Notes: generated from the letters alone by a model not told the origin. DNA of 37,283 nt from Candidatus Pacearchaeota archaeon (GCA_002686195.1 NZAS01000035.1:1-37283); one strand, 5' to 3'; counted from the stretch's first letter, positions 16,279 through 23,958 are shown. Numbers and translations: made by a program.

Positions 16279-16974
16279 CTATTTTAACCCGCTCTCGTAT
16301 ATAGTAATTTCTTTTTCGTCGCATTTTCCATAAGATGAACTTGACCATCTTTTTAGAGCGATCTGCCTATTTTTGGTCCAAGAAATTTCCTTATTCTCCG
16401 TCCAGCACTGTGTTCTCTCCTCATCACTATGATCAATGCACCTATAGTAGTGCTCATCTATTATTTCGAATTTTTCCCCTCTTTGCTCTAATCTCTTTTT
16501 GTAATCTATATCTTCATACCCCCATCCCTTTATATCTTCATTAAAACCCATCATATTGCAATGCGATGTTTTTTTTACTAGAATTAAACCTCCATTTATA
16601 ATTTCTTTTCTTATCTCAGATCCAGTAGCTGCAAAATAATTATTATTACTGTCTTTTATTATTTGCATCAAATAATGAATACTATTCTCATACAAACAAG
16701 TATCTATATCTATAAAAAGTATCCAATCTTGATCGACTTCATTTGCTCCAACATTTCTTGCATGAGAAAGAACGAACAAAGGCTTATTGGGGCATTTAAT
16801 ATGCTTCACTTTTACTTTTGAATTTAAAGACGATAAAAAACCATGCAAATCATCATCGCTATCGTAATCTAAAATAATCACTTCATAATCCGATTCAGTT
16901 TGATTCAACCAAGTTGGAAGTGTTTTCTCAATATGATGGCGGCGATTTTTATAGGTAGTTACTAAAGATATCAT
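16279..16974 (-). CDS. GT-A glycosyltransferase, GT2/galactosyltransferase-like
   Basis: About 231 residues. The start ISLVTTYKNRRHHIEKTLPT is a GT2-type opening, FIDIDTCL holds the DxD metal site, and GWGYEDIDYKKRLEQRG is the C-terminal GWGxEDxD signature shared with beta-1,4-galactosyltransferase-like and polypeptide GalNAc-transferase-like enzymes. I chose ATG 16974 because the family pattern begins right there. An in-frame ATG at 17001 would add nine residues without similarity and overlap the divergent gene by 29 nt. The start codon shares CATG with the start codon of the plus-strand gene, leaving no intergenic DNA. The stop is TAG. Confidence 0.88.
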   Translation of the reverse strand: MISLVTTYKNRRHHIEKTLPTWLNQTESDYEVIILDYDSDDDLHGFLSSLNSKVKVKHIKCPNKPLFVLSHARNVGANEVDQDWILFIDIDTCLYENSIHYLMQIIKDSNNNYFAATGSEIRKEIINGGLILVKKTSHCNMMGFNEDIKGWGYEDIDYKKRLEQRGEKFEIIDEHYYRCIDHSDEERTQCWTENKEISWTKNRQIALKRWSSSSYGKCDEKEITIYESGLK

Positions 16975-17584
16975 GACTTCACAAAATAAATGGATTGACA
17001 TTACTCACATCACCAATGGAGACATCCCCATATGGCCAGGTTCCGAGGCTTTTAAAATAGAAACCAAAACAGACAATGAAACAAAAATAACGGAATCGTA
17101 CTTTTTTACCAACGCGCATCACGGAACTCATATTGACGCTCCATTGCACCACATTTTTGGTGGAGAAAGAATTGACACCATAGATGTCAACAGACTGTGT
17201 GGGACGTGTGAAGTTATACATATAGAATCAAATTCAATTTCCAAAAAAGACATTAATAATATTACTGAAGATATAGTGTTATTCAAAACAAGAGAAGACC
17301 TGGGAGATAAATTCAACAAAAACTATACCTACTTAGAACCAAGTGCAGCACAACTATTGGTAGAAAAACATGTTAAAATGATTGGCATAGACTACCTCTC
17401 AGTTGAAAATTTTGAAAGCAATGCCTTCCTATCTCATAAAATATTACTTACCAATAGCATACTTATAATAGAGTCCTTAAATCTAAAAAACGTTAAACAA
17501 GGAAAGTATCAAATAATGGCGCTGCCAATAAGAATTCAGGCAGAAGCAGCACCATGTCGAGTCGTTATCTATCCACTGACATAA
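16973..17584 (+). CDS. cyclase-family metal hydrolase (kynurenine formamidase-like)
   Basis: A protein of 203 residues, the only plus-strand gene in the left 34 kb. It matches the putative cyclase family that includes bacterial arylformamidase KynB: WIDITHITNGDIPIWPG at the N-terminus and the signature NAHHGTHIDAPLHH (47-60), whose His and Asp residues bind metal, followed by a VIGIDYLSVE-like MIGIDYLSVE segment and a terminal ALPIRIQAEAAPCRVV close to the family end. Family members hydrolyse amide or ester bonds of small molecules. In a sugar cluster it may deformylate or act on a sugar acid. It starts inside the CATG shared with the divergent glycosyltransferase and its end overlaps the convergent KdsB gene by 20 nt. 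No SD is seen, so its mRNA may be leaderless. Confidence 0.88.
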   Translation: MTSQNKWIDITHITNGDIPIWPGSEAFKIETKTDNETKITESYFFTNAHHGTHIDAPLHHIFGGERIDTIDVNRLCGTCEVIHIESNSISKKDINNITEDIVLFKTREDLGDKFNKNYTYLEPSAAQLLVEKHVKMIGIDYLSVENFESNAFLSHKILLTNSILIIESLNLKNVKQGKYQIMALPIRIQAEAAPCRVVIYPLT

Positions 17585-18314
17585 GTCTCTCTGCCCTTAT
17601 TAAATCATCCGGAGTATCAACACTAATACTGTCGTAAATAGAATATCTCATATAAACATCTATATCGTTCTCTATCAATCTCAATAAGCCGATACCCTCC
17701 ACACCTTCTAAATACGAAGGTTTTAAATTAGAGTACTCTAACAAAGAATCATAAGAAAAAGAATAAACACCTAGTTGCTTATCAATTGATATTACATCGT
17801 CTGTTCTTTTAGTTACAATGTCATGATATGGAATGCTAAATCTAGAAAAATAAATAGCCTTCAAAGACTTTGAAACAACAACCTTTACTACATTCTGATC
17901 TTCTCTCTCTTCAAGTAAAACTGTTTTAGTGTAAAAATTAACGATATCAGGAGATAAGTCGACATTCAATATGTCTGGGTTAAAACCGGGCTCATCTCCC
18001 TGAATTATAATATATCTGTCAAAAATACTATTCAGTTCTCCTAAATTCCTAGCGACCTCAGATGCTCTATCTATACAATCTGAATGATCCTTGGACGTCA
18101 TCATGTAAGGTATTTTATATATTTCACATACATCGCATATCCTTTCGTCATCTGTTGCTACTAGCAATTTTGACCATTTATCCCATTTTAATGCAGAGTT
18201 ATAAACGTGCCATATTAGAGGTTTTCCCAAAAGACTAGCAATAGGCTTTCCAGGAAATCTTGAAGAGGCATATCTTGCAGGTATGATTCCAATGTAATTA
18301 TTATGATCAAGCAT
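17565..18314 (-). CDS. kdsB: 3-deoxy-manno-octulosonate cytidylyltransferase (CMP-KDO synthetase)-like
   Basis: Activates KDO or a related 3-deoxy acid sugar with CTP to give CMP-sugar for transfer into LPS or capsule. The 249 residues are the normal KdsB length. Signature elements: IIPARYASSRFPGKP (10-24), LLGKPLIWHVY, VATDDERI, CIDRASEVA, IIQGDEPGF with the Asp that binds metal, SRFSIPY, and a C-terminal GLLRLIENDIDV leading to SVDTPDDLIRAE. It overlaps the MDR dehydrogenase by 8 nt and converges on the cyclase gene. With the dehydrogenases beside it, the acid sugar may be non-standard. A truncated paralogue lies at 20092-20361. Confidence 0.93.
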   Translation of the reverse strand: MLDHNNYIGIIPARYASSRFPGKPIASLLGKPLIWHVYNSALKWDKWSKLLVATDDERICDVCEIYKIPYMMTSKDHSDCIDRASEVARNLGELNSIFDRYIIIQGDEPGFNPDILNVDLSPDIVNFYTKTVLLEEREDQNVVKVVVSKSLKAIYFSRFSIPYHDIVTKRTDDVISIDKQLGVYSFSYDSLLEYSNLKPSYLEGVEGIGLLRLIENDIDVYMRYSIYDSISVDTPDDLIRAERLMSVDR

Positions 18315-19152
18315 GAATTAAAATAACCTTGTTTTTACAGTGTAACGCTTTTGAGAAGTCTTTAAGTTCATAGAAGTCACACTCATTTATCGTCAAATCT
18401 TTCATAATTTCAATTGCAAGCTTAAAGTCTTTCATATCCCCACCAAGACTTGTAATTATATTTACCTCATTTGATACACACGTATTAATATCAATCAAGT
18501 CGTAGTTTAAGCCATATAACAGAATTTTACTACCTTTGCATTTAATAAACCTCCCAATGACATCCTTACATCCAGAACATTCAATGATTACATCATAGTT
18601 ACGCCAAACAGGTTCTGTGCTATGTCTTTTTGTATCGTAAATGTCATATTGTATATCGTGATAATCCAATACTCTTCCAAACATTTTTCCTATTGAACCA
18701 AAGCCGTTTATTATAATTTTTTCTTCGCCATTCAGGTTTAATCTACCAAATCCCCTTGTGGCAACCGCCAATGGTTCGATTAAAGAATACTTATATTCCA
18801 TATTGGGAACTTCTAGTATGTATTTTTGTGACATAAATAGTATATCGGAATGTCCACCATTCTTGTTTATCACTCCAACTTCAATCCTTTGTCCCTCACC
18901 ATCAAAGATGCACATACCAACCACCGGAGTACCCTCTAAGTAACCAACCCACTCGTGCCCTGTTATTATTGGATACTTAGCCTCTCCCGTCCTATAATAT
19001 AGCAAGGACCCATCAATAATATGATGATCAGTCTGACATATTGAAGAGAACACTGGCTCTATTACGACCTCGCCATCCAAAGGAACGCCTATATTGAACT
19101 CTTTATAAGAAAAATTATTTGGAGAGTCTACTACTATTGCTTTGCATTTCAT
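18307..19152 (-). CDS. medium-chain (zinc-type) alcohol/polyol dehydrogenase
   Basis: A protein of 281 residues, shorter than the usual 340-360. The catalytic zinc set is visible: C39 in SSICQTDHH, GHEWVG with H66 and E67, and SLIEPLAVA with a Glu corresponding to the third ligand of sorbitol-dehydrogenase types. The structural-zinc Cys loop is absent between about 80 and 100. The Rossmann motif is INGFGSIGKMFG. Such enzymes oxidise a secondary alcohol of a polyol or sugar with NAD(P). It overlaps both the KdsB gene and the 2-hydroxyacid dehydrogenase gene, so the three are translated as one unit and probably act in one acid-sugar pathway. The compact length reflects a shortened nucleotide-binding half. 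Confidence 0.85.
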   Translation of the reverse strand: MKCKAIVVDSPNNFSYKEFNIGVPLDGEVVIEPVFSSICQTDHHIIDGSLLYYRTGEAKYPIITGHEWVGYLEGTPVVGMCIFDGEGQRIEVGVINKNGGHSDILFMSQKYILEVPNMEYKYSLIEPLAVATRGFGRLNLNGEEKIIINGFGSIGKMFGRVLDYHDIQYDIYDTKRHSTEPVWRNYDVIIECSGCKDVIGRFIKCKGSKILLYGLNYDLIDINTCVSNEVNIITSLGGDMKDFKLAIEIMKDLTINECDFYELKDFSKALHCKNKVILIHA

Positions 19153-20095
19153 CGTATTTCTTTACAGATTCTTCTATCACACCCCTCTTGAGCACATCTA
19201 AAGACCCTGTTGAATAAAAAGCGACATGAGGGGTAATATATAAATTTTCAACATCATACGTATTTGACACCGGTGGCTCTGGATCGCAAACGTCTATGCA
19301 TGCTGATCTAATTATTTTTTCACTCAAGGCAAGTTCCAAATCTTTCTGATTAACAACTCTACCCCTAGATGTATTAATTAAAGATGATGATTTCTTCATC
19401 GTGTTTAACTTTTTTATATCAACCATTCCTTCAGTCTCCTCATTTAAAGGGCAATGAATTGTTAATATGTCACTTTTAATAAAAACTTCAGACAAGTCTA
19501 CCATGTCAACTTCAGATATCTCATTCACATACGGATCGTATGCAATGACGTTAAAGCCCATAGACTTCAGTCCTAATGAAACCAAAGTCCCTATCCTCCC
19601 TATTCCTATAATTCCTATTGTAGTATCCCCCGGAGATTTAACTTCGTTAAGTAAATCTGGCTTACCCCAGTATTTGTCTAAGTTTTTTCGAGATAAAACA
19701 CAATCAAGTCTCCTGTATGAATATAATATTAATGATATGGCGTGACTTGAAACCTCTCTTGTGCAAAATGTTGGAAAGTTTACAATTTCTATTTTTTTTC
19801 TTAGATCACCCACTATTGAAACATTATCTAACCCAACTCCATATCTAGCTACAACCTTGCATTTTGGCATCCTTTCAATTAATAAATTATCAACCTTAAA
19901 TCTCTGAACTACCAGAATGTCTGAATTAGCGCACTCTCCTATTATGTCCTCTCTATTTGAATTTTCACTAAAATTATGAATATGAAGATTAACCCTTCTG
20001 TTGTCAGATGAAATCTCATCAACCGCCTCTTGTTCTGGAGTAAAAAATCCGTGATTGCAATCAATTATAGATATATTTATTTCTTTGTGATTCAT
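19115..20095 (-). CDS. D-isomer-specific 2-hydroxyacid dehydrogenase (SerA-like)
   Basis: NAD-dependent interconversion of a 2-oxo acid and a D-2-hydroxy acid. The 326 residues have a full catalytic set: ARYGVGLDNV (83-92), the Rossmann motif GIIGIGRIGT (161-170), HCPLNEET, NTSRGRVV with catalytic Arg 244, DVCDPEPP with Glu 273, and ITPHVAFYS with His 290. No C-terminal ACT domain is present, unlike many phosphoglycerate dehydrogenases. It starts at an ATGA overlap with the stop of the KdsB stub and its end overlaps the MDR dehydrogenase. The placement beside CMP-sugar synthesis suggests an acid-sugar substrate and not serine biosynthesis. Confidence 0.9.
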   Translation of the reverse strand: MNHKEINISIIDCNHGFFTPEQEAVDEISSDNRRVNLHIHNFSENSNREDIIGECANSDILVVQRFKVDNLLIERMPKCKVVARYGVGLDNVSIVGDLRKKIEIVNFPTFCTREVSSHAISLILYSYRRLDCVLSRKNLDKYWGKPDLLNEVKSPGDTTIGIIGIGRIGTLVSLGLKSMGFNVIAYDPYVNEISEVDMVDLSEVFIKSDILTIHCPLNEETEGMVDIKKLNTMKKSSSLINTSRGRVVNQKDLELALSEKIIRSACIDVCDPEPPVSNTYDVENLYITPHVAFYSTGSLDVLKRGVIEESVKKYDEMQSNSSRLSK

Positions 20096-20361
20096 TGTTG
20101 AGTATTTTTATCTGCCGCTCTATCCAAACAATCTACATGAGTATCTTTTGTCATTATGCAGGGGATACTATGTTCTTTACATGCTTCTAAGATTTCATTA
20201 TTATCTGTCGCGACATACACTTCTTCCCACTTGCCCCAATTAATTACAGAATCGTATACATGACTTATCATAGGTTTACCTAGAATGTCGCATAGTGGTT
20301 TCCCTGGAAAACGAGAAGATTGGTATCGGGCAGGTATAATTCCAATATATGTCTTTTTCAT
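20092..20361 (-). pseudogene. truncated second KdsB (CMP-KDO synthetase N-terminal fragment)
   Basis: Eighty-nine residues that match only the first third of KdsB: YIGIIPARYQSSRFPGKP, DILGKPMISHVYDS, VATDNNEIL and DCLDRAAD, after which the frame runs into a short unrelated tail and a TGA. By eye it is clearly similar to, but not identical with, the start of the complete gene at 17565-18314, so it is a divergent paralogue. It lacks the QGDEP metal-binding segment and cannot be an active enzyme. Nevertheless it keeps a good AAGGAGC site before its ATG and an ATGA overlap with the next gene, so its translation may still drive the dehydrogenase gene. A recombination remnant is the likeliest origin. 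Confidence 0.85.
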
Positions 20362-21297
20362 CTATGTGCTCCTTATTTTTTTAATAACTTTGTTATATAA
20401 AGGAAGTAATTTTTTCTCAACTTCAACTATTTGTTTCTTTGTTAATTTGTTTTTTCTGTTTAGAGGATCTTTAACTACACCTTTTTTTATAGATTCCACA
20501 AAATTAGAATTGGTCTCAATTTTTTCTTTATTAAAGGTGGGATTTAGAACAATATTTTCGAAACCAATACCAAGAAATCCACATAGTTCTCTCATTGTCT
20601 GTTCTGTTCTAGATACAACATCGGAAAATTCTATTGCTTTTATTTTATCGCCATATGTCTCTATGTTTCTTAAAACTGACTTTAAGCTCTCGATGTAATA
20701 AACTCTTATATCTTTTGATTTCTTAAATATTTTCGCACCATGTTTTAGAGAAGAAGCATACCATCCAAAAGGTTCTCTTACGACAGATATAATCTTTCCT
20801 TCAGGATATGCACGAAAATATTTATCAACGCTTTCTGAGACACAAGATAATCTAGGAACAAACCCCAGTATAATCTTCTTGTTCCCAGCTTTGTTCTTGT
20901 CATTTTTCCAGGCACTAAAATATGAATAAAAATAGATATTAAAAACATCTCTTTGAGTAGAAGGGGGTTTATTCTTAAAACGTTTAATAAATATTTTCTT
21001 TTGTTCTTCAGGGTTCAGGTCAAACACATATGATTTTATATCAGTGTTCTCTTTACAGGTTTGCTTCTCGTACCCTTTTTCATAAAATTTAAAGTTGTAT
21101 TTCTCGACCAATTTATCAAATATATTACCAGGAGACATATTTAAATCTATAACCGGCCATATCCATTTAGGGTTTCCAATATATATTTCATGAGGATGAA
21201 CATTGCATTCAGAGTGTCCATCAAACAATTGAGAAAGTAAAGTTCCTCCTGACCTCTGAACTTGAGAAATTAAGACCAACGGCTGTTTCATCGCCAC
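20362..21297 (-). CDS. sulfotransferase (PAPS-dependent)
   Basis: Transfers sulfate from PAPS to a sugar or other hydroxyl acceptor. The 311 residues show the 5'-phosphosulfate loop QRSGGTLLSQLFDGH (14-28) and the 3'-phosphate motif IISVVREPFGWYASSL (169-184, Arg 174 and Ser 182-183), the two defining sites. Further elements KSYVFDLNP and TMRELCGFLGIGF fit the helical C-half of the family. The start is GTG 21297, because AAGGAG lies exactly 6 nt upstream; the in-frame ATG 21291 would be 12 nt away. A second, unrelated-subfamily sulfotransferase lies directly upstream, and the KdsB stub directly downstream. No PAPS-making genes are in the window, so PAPS must come from the host. Confidence 0.88.
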   Translation of the reverse strand: MAMKQPLVLISQVQRSGGTLLSQLFDGHSECNVHPHEIYIGNPKWIWPVIDLNMSPGNIFDKLVEKYNFKFYEKGYEKQTCKENTDIKSYVFDLNPEEQKKIFIKRFKNKPPSTQRDVFNIYFYSYFSAWKNDKNKAGNKKIILGFVPRLSCVSESVDKYFRAYPEGKIISVVREPFGWYASSLKHGAKIFKKSKDIRVYYIESLKSVLRNIETYGDKIKAIEFSDVVSRTEQTMRELCGFLGIGFENIVLNPTFNKEKIETNSNFVESIKKGVVKDPLNRKNKLTKKQIVEVEKKLLPLYNKVIKKIRST

Positions 21298-21303
21298 AAT
21301 AAA

Positions 21304-21309
21304 CTCCTT
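21304..21309 (-). promoter_or_regulatory. Shine-Dalgarno site fixing a GTG start
   Basis: The minus strand reads AAGGAG here, six bases before GTG at 21297. This spacing favours GTG as the start of the sulfotransferase over the ATG six bases further in. Confidence 0.65.
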
Positions 21310-22069
21310 ATTTTAGATTTCTCTTTTTTACAAATCTAAAAAATTTAATATCATATTTATTTATTTCTCTTAATAAAGCAATGTTTCCTGGGTCATCCCA
21401 GTCATGTTCTTCTGTTAATCTCTTTTTTGCTTTCCTCACAAAAACTTCTTTTTTCAGCGCGGGAAACCCATAATGCTTACACAATCTAACTTGGTCAGCA
21501 AAACCATTCGATTGATATCCCACAAAATCAATATTCTTGCTTATATTGTGTTTAGCCGCCGCAAACATGTCTTGTAAATGAGATTCTGAACTTCTTTCTT
21601 TTCTTCCTGTATACCCAAACATGTTGTAATAACCGAAATCCTTGTCAATAGGATAATCTTCGTTAGAGACACCTTTTACCATCTTTTTAACATTTTTTTT
21701 ATCTTCTAACCCAGAGAGTTGTTTAACCATAATATTACATCCCAACTCGTTCTCTAAACACCATAATAAATACTTCTTCAGATCCTGGCCACACTTATCA
21801 AAGAGACTGCTTTTCCATGATTTGGGATTGCTAATACCAAAATAGAACATTGATATCCATCTATCAATTGGTTCTCTTAAAAAAGTGAAATAAGAAAACT
21901 TCTTCACCCCAAATTCCTTATGAATACCATATGGAATATGTCCTGATATCATGTCAGGCGTAGAATTATCGCTTCTGTATTTATACCAGTATTTATATTT
22001 CTTCTGTTTCTCTAGTATCTTATTAACAGAACTGCCTGCGGTTTTCTGAATGTGTAAAAATATGACCAT
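21308..22069 (-). CDS. sulfotransferase family 2-like protein
   Basis: A protein of 253 residues. It begins with VIFLHIQKTAGSSVNKIL, the 5'-PSB loop form (HIxKTAGxS) of the heparan/chondroitin-type sulfotransferase family, and has FTFLREPIDRWISMFYF, the 3'-phosphate-binding RxP segment, near residue 82. The C-half (DFVGYQSNGFADQVRLCKHY, then NIALLREINKYDIKFFRFV) matches the ends of bacterial members, including the typical D-IKLY-FV closing helix. Together with the neighbouring enzyme it suggests two different sulfation sites on the glycan. It starts 3 nt after the upstream chimera gene. No signal peptide or membrane anchor. Confidence 0.87.
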   Translation of the reverse strand: MVIFLHIQKTAGSSVNKILEKQKKYKYWYKYRSDNSTPDMISGHIPYGIHKEFGVKKFSYFTFLREPIDRWISMFYFGISNPKSWKSSLFDKCGQDLKKYLLWCLENELGCNIMVKQLSGLEDKKNVKKMVKGVSNEDYPIDKDFGYYNMFGYTGRKERSSESHLQDMFAAAKHNISKNIDFVGYQSNGFADQVRLCKHYGFPALKKEVFVRKAKKRLTEEHDWDDPGNIALLREINKYDIKFFRFVKKRNLK

Positions 22070-22071
22070 CT

Positions 22072-22308
22072 TTAACCTTTTATTCCACTATATATATCGT
22101 GAATTCGTCCATAACATTGACATGTTCCAGGATAAGCGTCTTTAGCAACGACTACTTTCACAAAATTAATACCTAAAGCTAATAGCGAGCCTACCCTATG
22201 GTGTCCCATAATTGAAGTTGACCCGCCAGTTCCTGTCTCTATAGCGAATTTAGATCCAGTTGCATATTCATATAGCAAGTCTAACTCTTGTTCGTGAGGA
22301 CTACTCAT
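22072..22308 (-). pseudogene. chimeric fragment: methyltransferase motif I joined to a GHHR-family C-terminus
   Basis: Seventy-eight residues of two origins. Residues 1-33 look like the start of a class I SAM methyltransferase (ELDLLYEYA, then AIETGTGGSTSIM as motif I). From residue 35, GHHRVGSLLALGINFVKVVV and AKDAYPGTCQCYGRIHDIY match the C-terminus of the 29945-30523 protein (GHHRIGAILALN, VVVAKDRTPGT, GKIHKL). Neither domain is complete, so a recombination event near position 22206 fused two broken genes. A GGAG site 9 nt upstream is present, so it may be translated. It may also be fed by the small ORF just upstream in another frame. Confidence 0.7.
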
Positions 22309-22387
22309 ATATCTTTTCTCCTACTTTAAGTATCAATTTCGACAGATGTCTAAGATGATCAAATAAGGATTTCAATATCAAATTCAT
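22301..22387 (-). CDS. small ORF bridging TylF-like gene and chimera
   Basis: Twenty-eight codons that fill the only gap between two genes. The ATG overlaps the upstream stop as ATGA and its own TAG stop overlaps the next start. The peptide (FDHLRHLSKLILKVGEKIYE near its end) reads like the N-terminal helix preceding a methyltransferase motif I, which is what the next gene, in a different frame, begins with. So it may be the lost N-terminus of that methyltransferase after a frameshift, and not an independent gene. Confidence 0.35.
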   Translation of the reverse strand: MNLILKSLFDHLRHLSKLILKVGEKIYE

Positions 22388-23058
22388 GCACCCCTCTCGT
22401 CAATTCCTAATGTATCTATGTTTTTTCCTTTTATAATTAAACAGGAATTAAGACGACTACTTGGGTACTCATAAAAGAATAATTTTTCGTTATTTTTTAT
22501 TTTATCTTTAACAAAATCATCTACTGCCTTTTGAATTCCTACCCACTTCTTGTCTTTATAGTCGTGTAAGTAAACAGCGCCACCATCTATTATGTAGTCC
22601 CAGAATGATTCTAAGGAAATCTTTGCTGGCTCATATATGTCAGTGTCTATATGAATCATACAGATAGATAGTCCGTCTTTATTAAAATCAGGCACTGTCT
22701 TCAAAATGTCACCCTGAATCATTTGACATGAAGAAAAAACACCATGATCTTTAAGGTTTTTTATACAGTCTTTTTTTGTACTTGGTCTATTGCATCGCTT
22801 TTTGACTCTTTTTTTTGAGCCACTTGTTGGAATGTCTTCCTTTGAAAAACCAGGAAAACCACTCCATGTGTCAAACAAAATCCCAGGACGACCAAGTGCC
22901 TTGGACATAATCACAGAAGAGGTTCCTTGTTTTACCCCACACTCGACAAAATAACCTCCCCTTGTGTTCTCCTTCACTTTCTTGGCTGCATCATTTAAGT
23001 AGTATCTATGCCACTGCTTTGGGGTTTCTGGGTTATCTTTTATTATTATTTTTTTCAT
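22384..23058 (-). CDS. TylF/macrocin-O-methyltransferase-like protein
   Basis: SAM-dependent O-methyltransferase, 224 residues. Motif I is GGYFVECGVKQGTSSVIMSK. An FDTWSGFP segment follows with the Asp and Trp typical of TylF relatives, then MIQGDILKTVPDF and the metal-binding MIHIDTDIYEPAKISLESFW, which is the family signature, followed by GGAVYLHDYKDKKWVGIQKA with the second metal Asp and the catalytic base region. Members methylate sugar hydroxyls in antibiotics and in capsular or O-antigen glycans. The end overlaps the small ORF and the start overlaps the DUF115-like gene stop (ATGA). Confidence 0.9.
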   Translation of the reverse strand: MKKIIIKDNPETPKQWHRYYLNDAAKKVKENTRGGYFVECGVKQGTSSVIMSKALGRPGILFDTWSGFPGFSKEDIPTSGSKKRVKKRCNRPSTKKDCIKNLKDHGVFSSCQMIQGDILKTVPDFNKDGLSICMIHIDTDIYEPAKISLESFWDYIIDGGAVYLHDYKDKKWVGIQKAVDDFVKDKIKNNEKLFFYEYPSSRLNSCLIIKGKNIDTLGIDERGA

Positions 23059-23705
23059 TTTAAATTTAACATGTTTTGATAGAATCTTTCAAACACCGTT
23101 GGTGTTAATATATTAAAGTCTATTCCATTATTCTGCAATTCGCTTAAACACCCATATACTATATGATCTTTCTCTACACATTCTTTCCACGAAGAATCGT
23201 CAGTGTGTCCTGCTCCGTAACAATGATGATTGAACTCTCCCTTTTTCAAGGACTTTTTATTATGCAGAGTATATCCATCCATTCCTACAATAAATATCTC
23301 TTTTGCCCCCATAATGTGAGCAATGGCAATAGAAAGAACTCCTGCTGTTCGAAAATAACCACGGATCTGCTCTTTTCCAAACTCAAATTGAGTTCCTTTT
23401 TTATCGACATAATCAATTCTGTCGTATTTTCCACCATAGTGCTTTTTGGCGTGCTTACAGGTTATACTTGGACCCAATATAAGCTTACTGTCTCGACTCA
23501 CGCACCCCCCATATTCCCCCCACCTCTTCCTATTAGTCCATAAGTGATAGCTTGGAATAATAACGCCAGTAACTTTATTTATACCAATAGTAACAGCACT
23601 ATTGGTGTCAATAAATGATAGAATCTCATCTTTATATTCCAATAATGTACTTCCCGCCCCAATAACAACAATTGTTTTGTCCTTTTCTATATTATTCAAA
23701 TTCAT
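23055..23705 (-). CDS. DUF115-like / putative glycan transferase
   Basis: About 216 residues. After a short N-terminal lead it has TIVVIGAGSTLLEYKDEI, a Gly-rich nucleotide-binding turn, then AVTIGINKVTG, IPSYHLWTNRKRW and a C-half with AHIMGAKEIFIVGMDGYTLH. This order (GxGPS-like loop, then IGINxV, then GxDxY) is that of DUF115/MAF-type and sialyltransferase-like proteins of glycan clusters. I chose ATG 23705, 1 nt after the broken ParB-like gene, over a TTG at 23729 whose extra eight residues precede the conserved part and would overlap that gene. A second member of the same general type is encoded at 34420-35166. Confidence 0.65.
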   Translation of the reverse strand: MNLNNIEKDKTIVVIGAGSTLLEYKDEILSFIDTNSAVTIGINKVTGVIIPSYHLWTNRKRWGEYGGCVSRDSKLILGPSITCKHAKKHYGGKYDRIDYVDKKGTQFEFGKEQIRGYFRTAGVLSIAIAHIMGAKEIFIVGMDGYTLHNKKSLKKGEFNHHCYGAGHTDDSSWKECVEKDHIVYGCLSELQNNGIDFNILTPTVFERFYQNMLNLK

Positions 23706-23706
23706 T

Positions 23707-23941
23707 TCAATTACAGACAACGACTTCAATCCTCTTTAATTCCAGAGCAATACAAGCAGATAGTCTATGTTTTCTACTTACAAGTGTGTATCCTTTTTTT
23801 TGACCCAAAAGATGACCTGAACCCTTTTCTAACTCTAACCTTATATTTAAACGACCTTTTTTTCTTTCTATATCTCCCTCCAAGATATCCATTCTCTTTT
23901 ATAGAGTCAACAATGCTCATAATTCTACTTGCAGCAATCAT
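23707..23941 (-). pseudogene. frameshifted ParB-like (KHR-motif) gene
   Basis: The C-terminal 61 codons, in one frame, hold KKGYTLVSRKHRLSACIALE and KRIEVVVCN, a ParB/Srx-type strand-turn with the HR pair followed by a hydrophobic helix and strand. The matching N-terminal part is in the frame next to it: from ATG 23941 it reads MIAASRIMSIVDSIKENGYL and GGRYRKKK, the helix and GY turn expected just before. The two join if the ribosome or a mutation shifts by one at the seven-A run (plus-strand T-run 23857-23863). The open frame extends upstream to a TGA at 24020-24022 without an obvious start, so the N-terminus may also be lost. Confidence 0.6.
23857..23863 (-). repeat. seven-A homopolymer at the frameshift point
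   Basis: On the minus strand a run of seven A is preceded by GAAAG. The two halves of the ParB-like reading frame meet here with a shift of one base. Homopolymer length change, polymerase slippage or programmed frameshifting are all possible. Confidence 0.6.
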
Positions 23942-23958
23942 CTTGTGAGTATCGTTTT

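Noticed and set aside
16975..17001. Upstream ATG 17001 as start of the GT-A gene
   Set aside because: The added residues do not match the family opening, and the gene would overlap the divergent cyclase coding region.
20285..20698. Plus-strand ORF with hydrophobic stretches, a possible membrane protein
   Set aside because: It covers the sulfotransferase and KdsB stub in antisense; hydrophobic runs come from the Lys/Asn-rich codons of the real genes.
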